From: Paracoccaceae bacterium
GTDB lineage: Bacteria > Pseudomonadota > Alphaproteobacteria > Rhodobacterales > Rhodobacteraceae
Assembly: GCA_019911965.1 (NCBI GenBank)
Contig: JAIOJF010000025.1
Span: forward strand, 245,935-309,934
Reading direction: 5' to 3'
DNA: 64,000 nucleotides
A model generated the notes under the pieces. It saw nothing but the letters and a program-made list of their open reading frames with translations, was not told the origin of the DNA and searched no databases. The translations under genes and the position numbers were made by a program. Each line of letters starts with the position of its first letter. The stretch's first letter is position 1. Of the stretch, positions 63,193-64,000 are shown piece by piece.

Positions 63193-64000
63193 ATGGAAAC
63201 CGGCACCTACATTTCCGGCCTGGGCCATGTCGCGGTGATCGGCTGGGCAATGCTGGGCAGCGGGCTGGTGCCGCCCGATCCGGCACCCGAGATGCAGGTG
63301 ACCGATGTGTCGATCATCTCGGCGGCGGCCTTCGATGCGGCCCTGTCGAAAGCGCCCGCGCCGGTGATCGACATGACCGCCCCGGCACCTCCCGACAGCA
63401 CCGCCGACACGCCGGTGCCGCCAACGCCCGAAGACAAGCCGCAACCGGCCATATCGGCGGTACCCGATACGCCGTCCGATCCCGGTGCCAGGCCGGAAAT
63501 CCCGTCGCAGGCACCGCCCGCCCGCGCCGATGCCCAGACCGATGCGCCGGTGCAGGCGGAAATACCTCAAACCGAAACCGTCGGGGCCAGCCTGATCCTG
63601 CCGGATGCGCCGATTGCCGCGCGCGATACGCCCGGGCACAATCAGCCCGACCGCCTGGCGATGCTCGATAGCGGGCAGGCCCCGGCCCCGCGCGTGGATA
63701 CAAGGCCAGCACCCGCCCCGGAACCGGACGCCGAGAAGGCGCGCGAGACCGAGAAGGCCAGCACCCCCGATCCCGCCGCCGAGGCTCCCGCCGAACAGAC
63801 CGAGGAAAAGGCCCCCGATCAGGCCTCAAGCGAAATCGTGACCGAGGCCAAGGAAGCCGAGACCAACTCCGCCCCGCAGAAAAGCAGCCGCCCCAAGGGC
63901 CGCCCGGAAAAGCTGGCGACGAACGAAAGCTCTGCCGCCGCGATCGAGCGCGCGCTGGCCGAGGCGCAGAAGGACGCGGCCAATACCAGCCGTCCCGCCC
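63193..64000 (+). CDS. tolA: TolA-like protein, 3'-truncated by window edge
   Basis: The frame is open to the last base, with 269 complete codons visible. A short N-terminal hydrophobic segment (YISGLGHVAVIGWAMLGSG) would anchor it in the inner membrane. Then comes a long Pro/Ala/Glu-rich region and, near the edge, helical Ala/Glu/Lys-rich sequence as in TolA domain II. Position right after tolR supports the call; the C-terminal domain that contacts Pal is outside the window. Confidence 0.85.
   Translation, partial: METGTYISGLGHVAVIGWAMLGSGLVPPDPAPEMQVTDVSIISAAAFDAALSKAPAPVIDMTAPAPPDSTADTPVPPTPEDKPQPAISAVPDTPSDPGARPEIPSQAPPARADAQTDAPVQAEIPQTETVGASLILPDAPIAARDTPGHNQPDRLAMLDSGQAPAPRVDTRPAPAPEPDAEKARETEKASTPDPAAEAPAEQTEEKAPDQASSEIVTEAKEAETNSAPQKSSRPKGRPEKLATNESSAAAIERALAEAQKDAANTSRPA

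Noticed and set aside
1..64000. CRISPR arrays, tRNA or rRNA genes, insertion sequences, prophage
   Set aside because: No spaced direct-repeat array, no tRNA T-loop consensus outside coding frames, no transposase or phage protein seen by eye. A tRNA or repeat-finding program could overturn this.

Overview
The window is one contiguous piece of a GC-rich (visibly above 60 percent) alphaproteobacterial chromosome. Gene content and order point to the Rhodobacteraceae: mesaconyl-CoA hydratase of the ethylmalonyl-CoA pathway beside an sdhC-sdhD-lipoprotein-sdhA-sdhB-type operon, a small DUF1127 protein, two type III ornithine/lysine decarboxylases, and ruvCAB followed by ybgC-tolQRA. I saw no rRNA, tRNA, CRISPR array, transposase or phage gene. 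Long antisense open frames are frequent and are by-products of the base composition.

Layout. 1-2118: 5'-truncated autotransporter. 2304-7080: SH3 protein, 2-hydroxyacid dehydrogenase, then a leftward block (CMD-family protein, NnrU, DUF1737, mch, DUF4344 metallopeptidase). 7314-11020: succinate dehydrogenase operon, with a small lipoprotein gene inserted between sdhA and sdhB. 11033-14341: DUF3108 protein, aldo/keto reductase, deoD and a DeoR-type regulator, all leftward. 14467-35230: a 21-kb catabolic island. 35241-39185: cobQ, a DUF2235 hydrolase and an amidase, leftward. 39260-42119: two paralogous PLP decarboxylases flanking an Lrp/AsnC regulator. 42803-50445: valS, an MFS exporter, an aminotransferase, EthD, GST and acyltransferase genes. 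50521-51371: rpsD with a strong promoter, a structured leader and a terminator. 51396-55925: an SGNH-like/GSCFA pair, then MFS and MATE transporters. 56000-64000: msrA, prmA, a one-helix membrane protein, a DUF1127 gene, ruvC-ruvA-ruvB, an unknown gene, ybgC, tolQ, tolR and the start of tolA.

The island at 14-35 kb is the most interesting part. Its core is the hydrolytic route for 2-aminoethylphosphonate (AEP): phnW, phnY and phnA convert AEP to acetate and phosphate, a class III PLP enzyme resembling PbfA would feed in 1-hydroxy-AEP, and a dedicated ABC importer (binding protein, ATPase, double-length permease) brings in the substrate. A Na/Pi cotransporter with a PhoU-like tail lies upstream and could vent the phosphate released. 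Flanking this core are two large paralogous dimethylglycine-dehydrogenase-type oxidoreductases (FAD domain plus GcvT domain) and a non-pyrrolysine MttB-family methyltransferase. I infer, without proof, that the island may also demethylate N-methylated aminophosphonates (or other quaternary amines) before the AEP route. Two short DNA words recur in the island's promoters, suggesting two LysR regulons: TAACGATTT before the Na/Pi gene and phnW, and ATAAG/CTTAT pairs before the first oxidoreductase, the importer and mttB.

Other points of note are a foreign-looking low-GC patch inside valS, a possible 60-codon gene upstream of the second decarboxylase, and the multi-hairpin rpsD leader.
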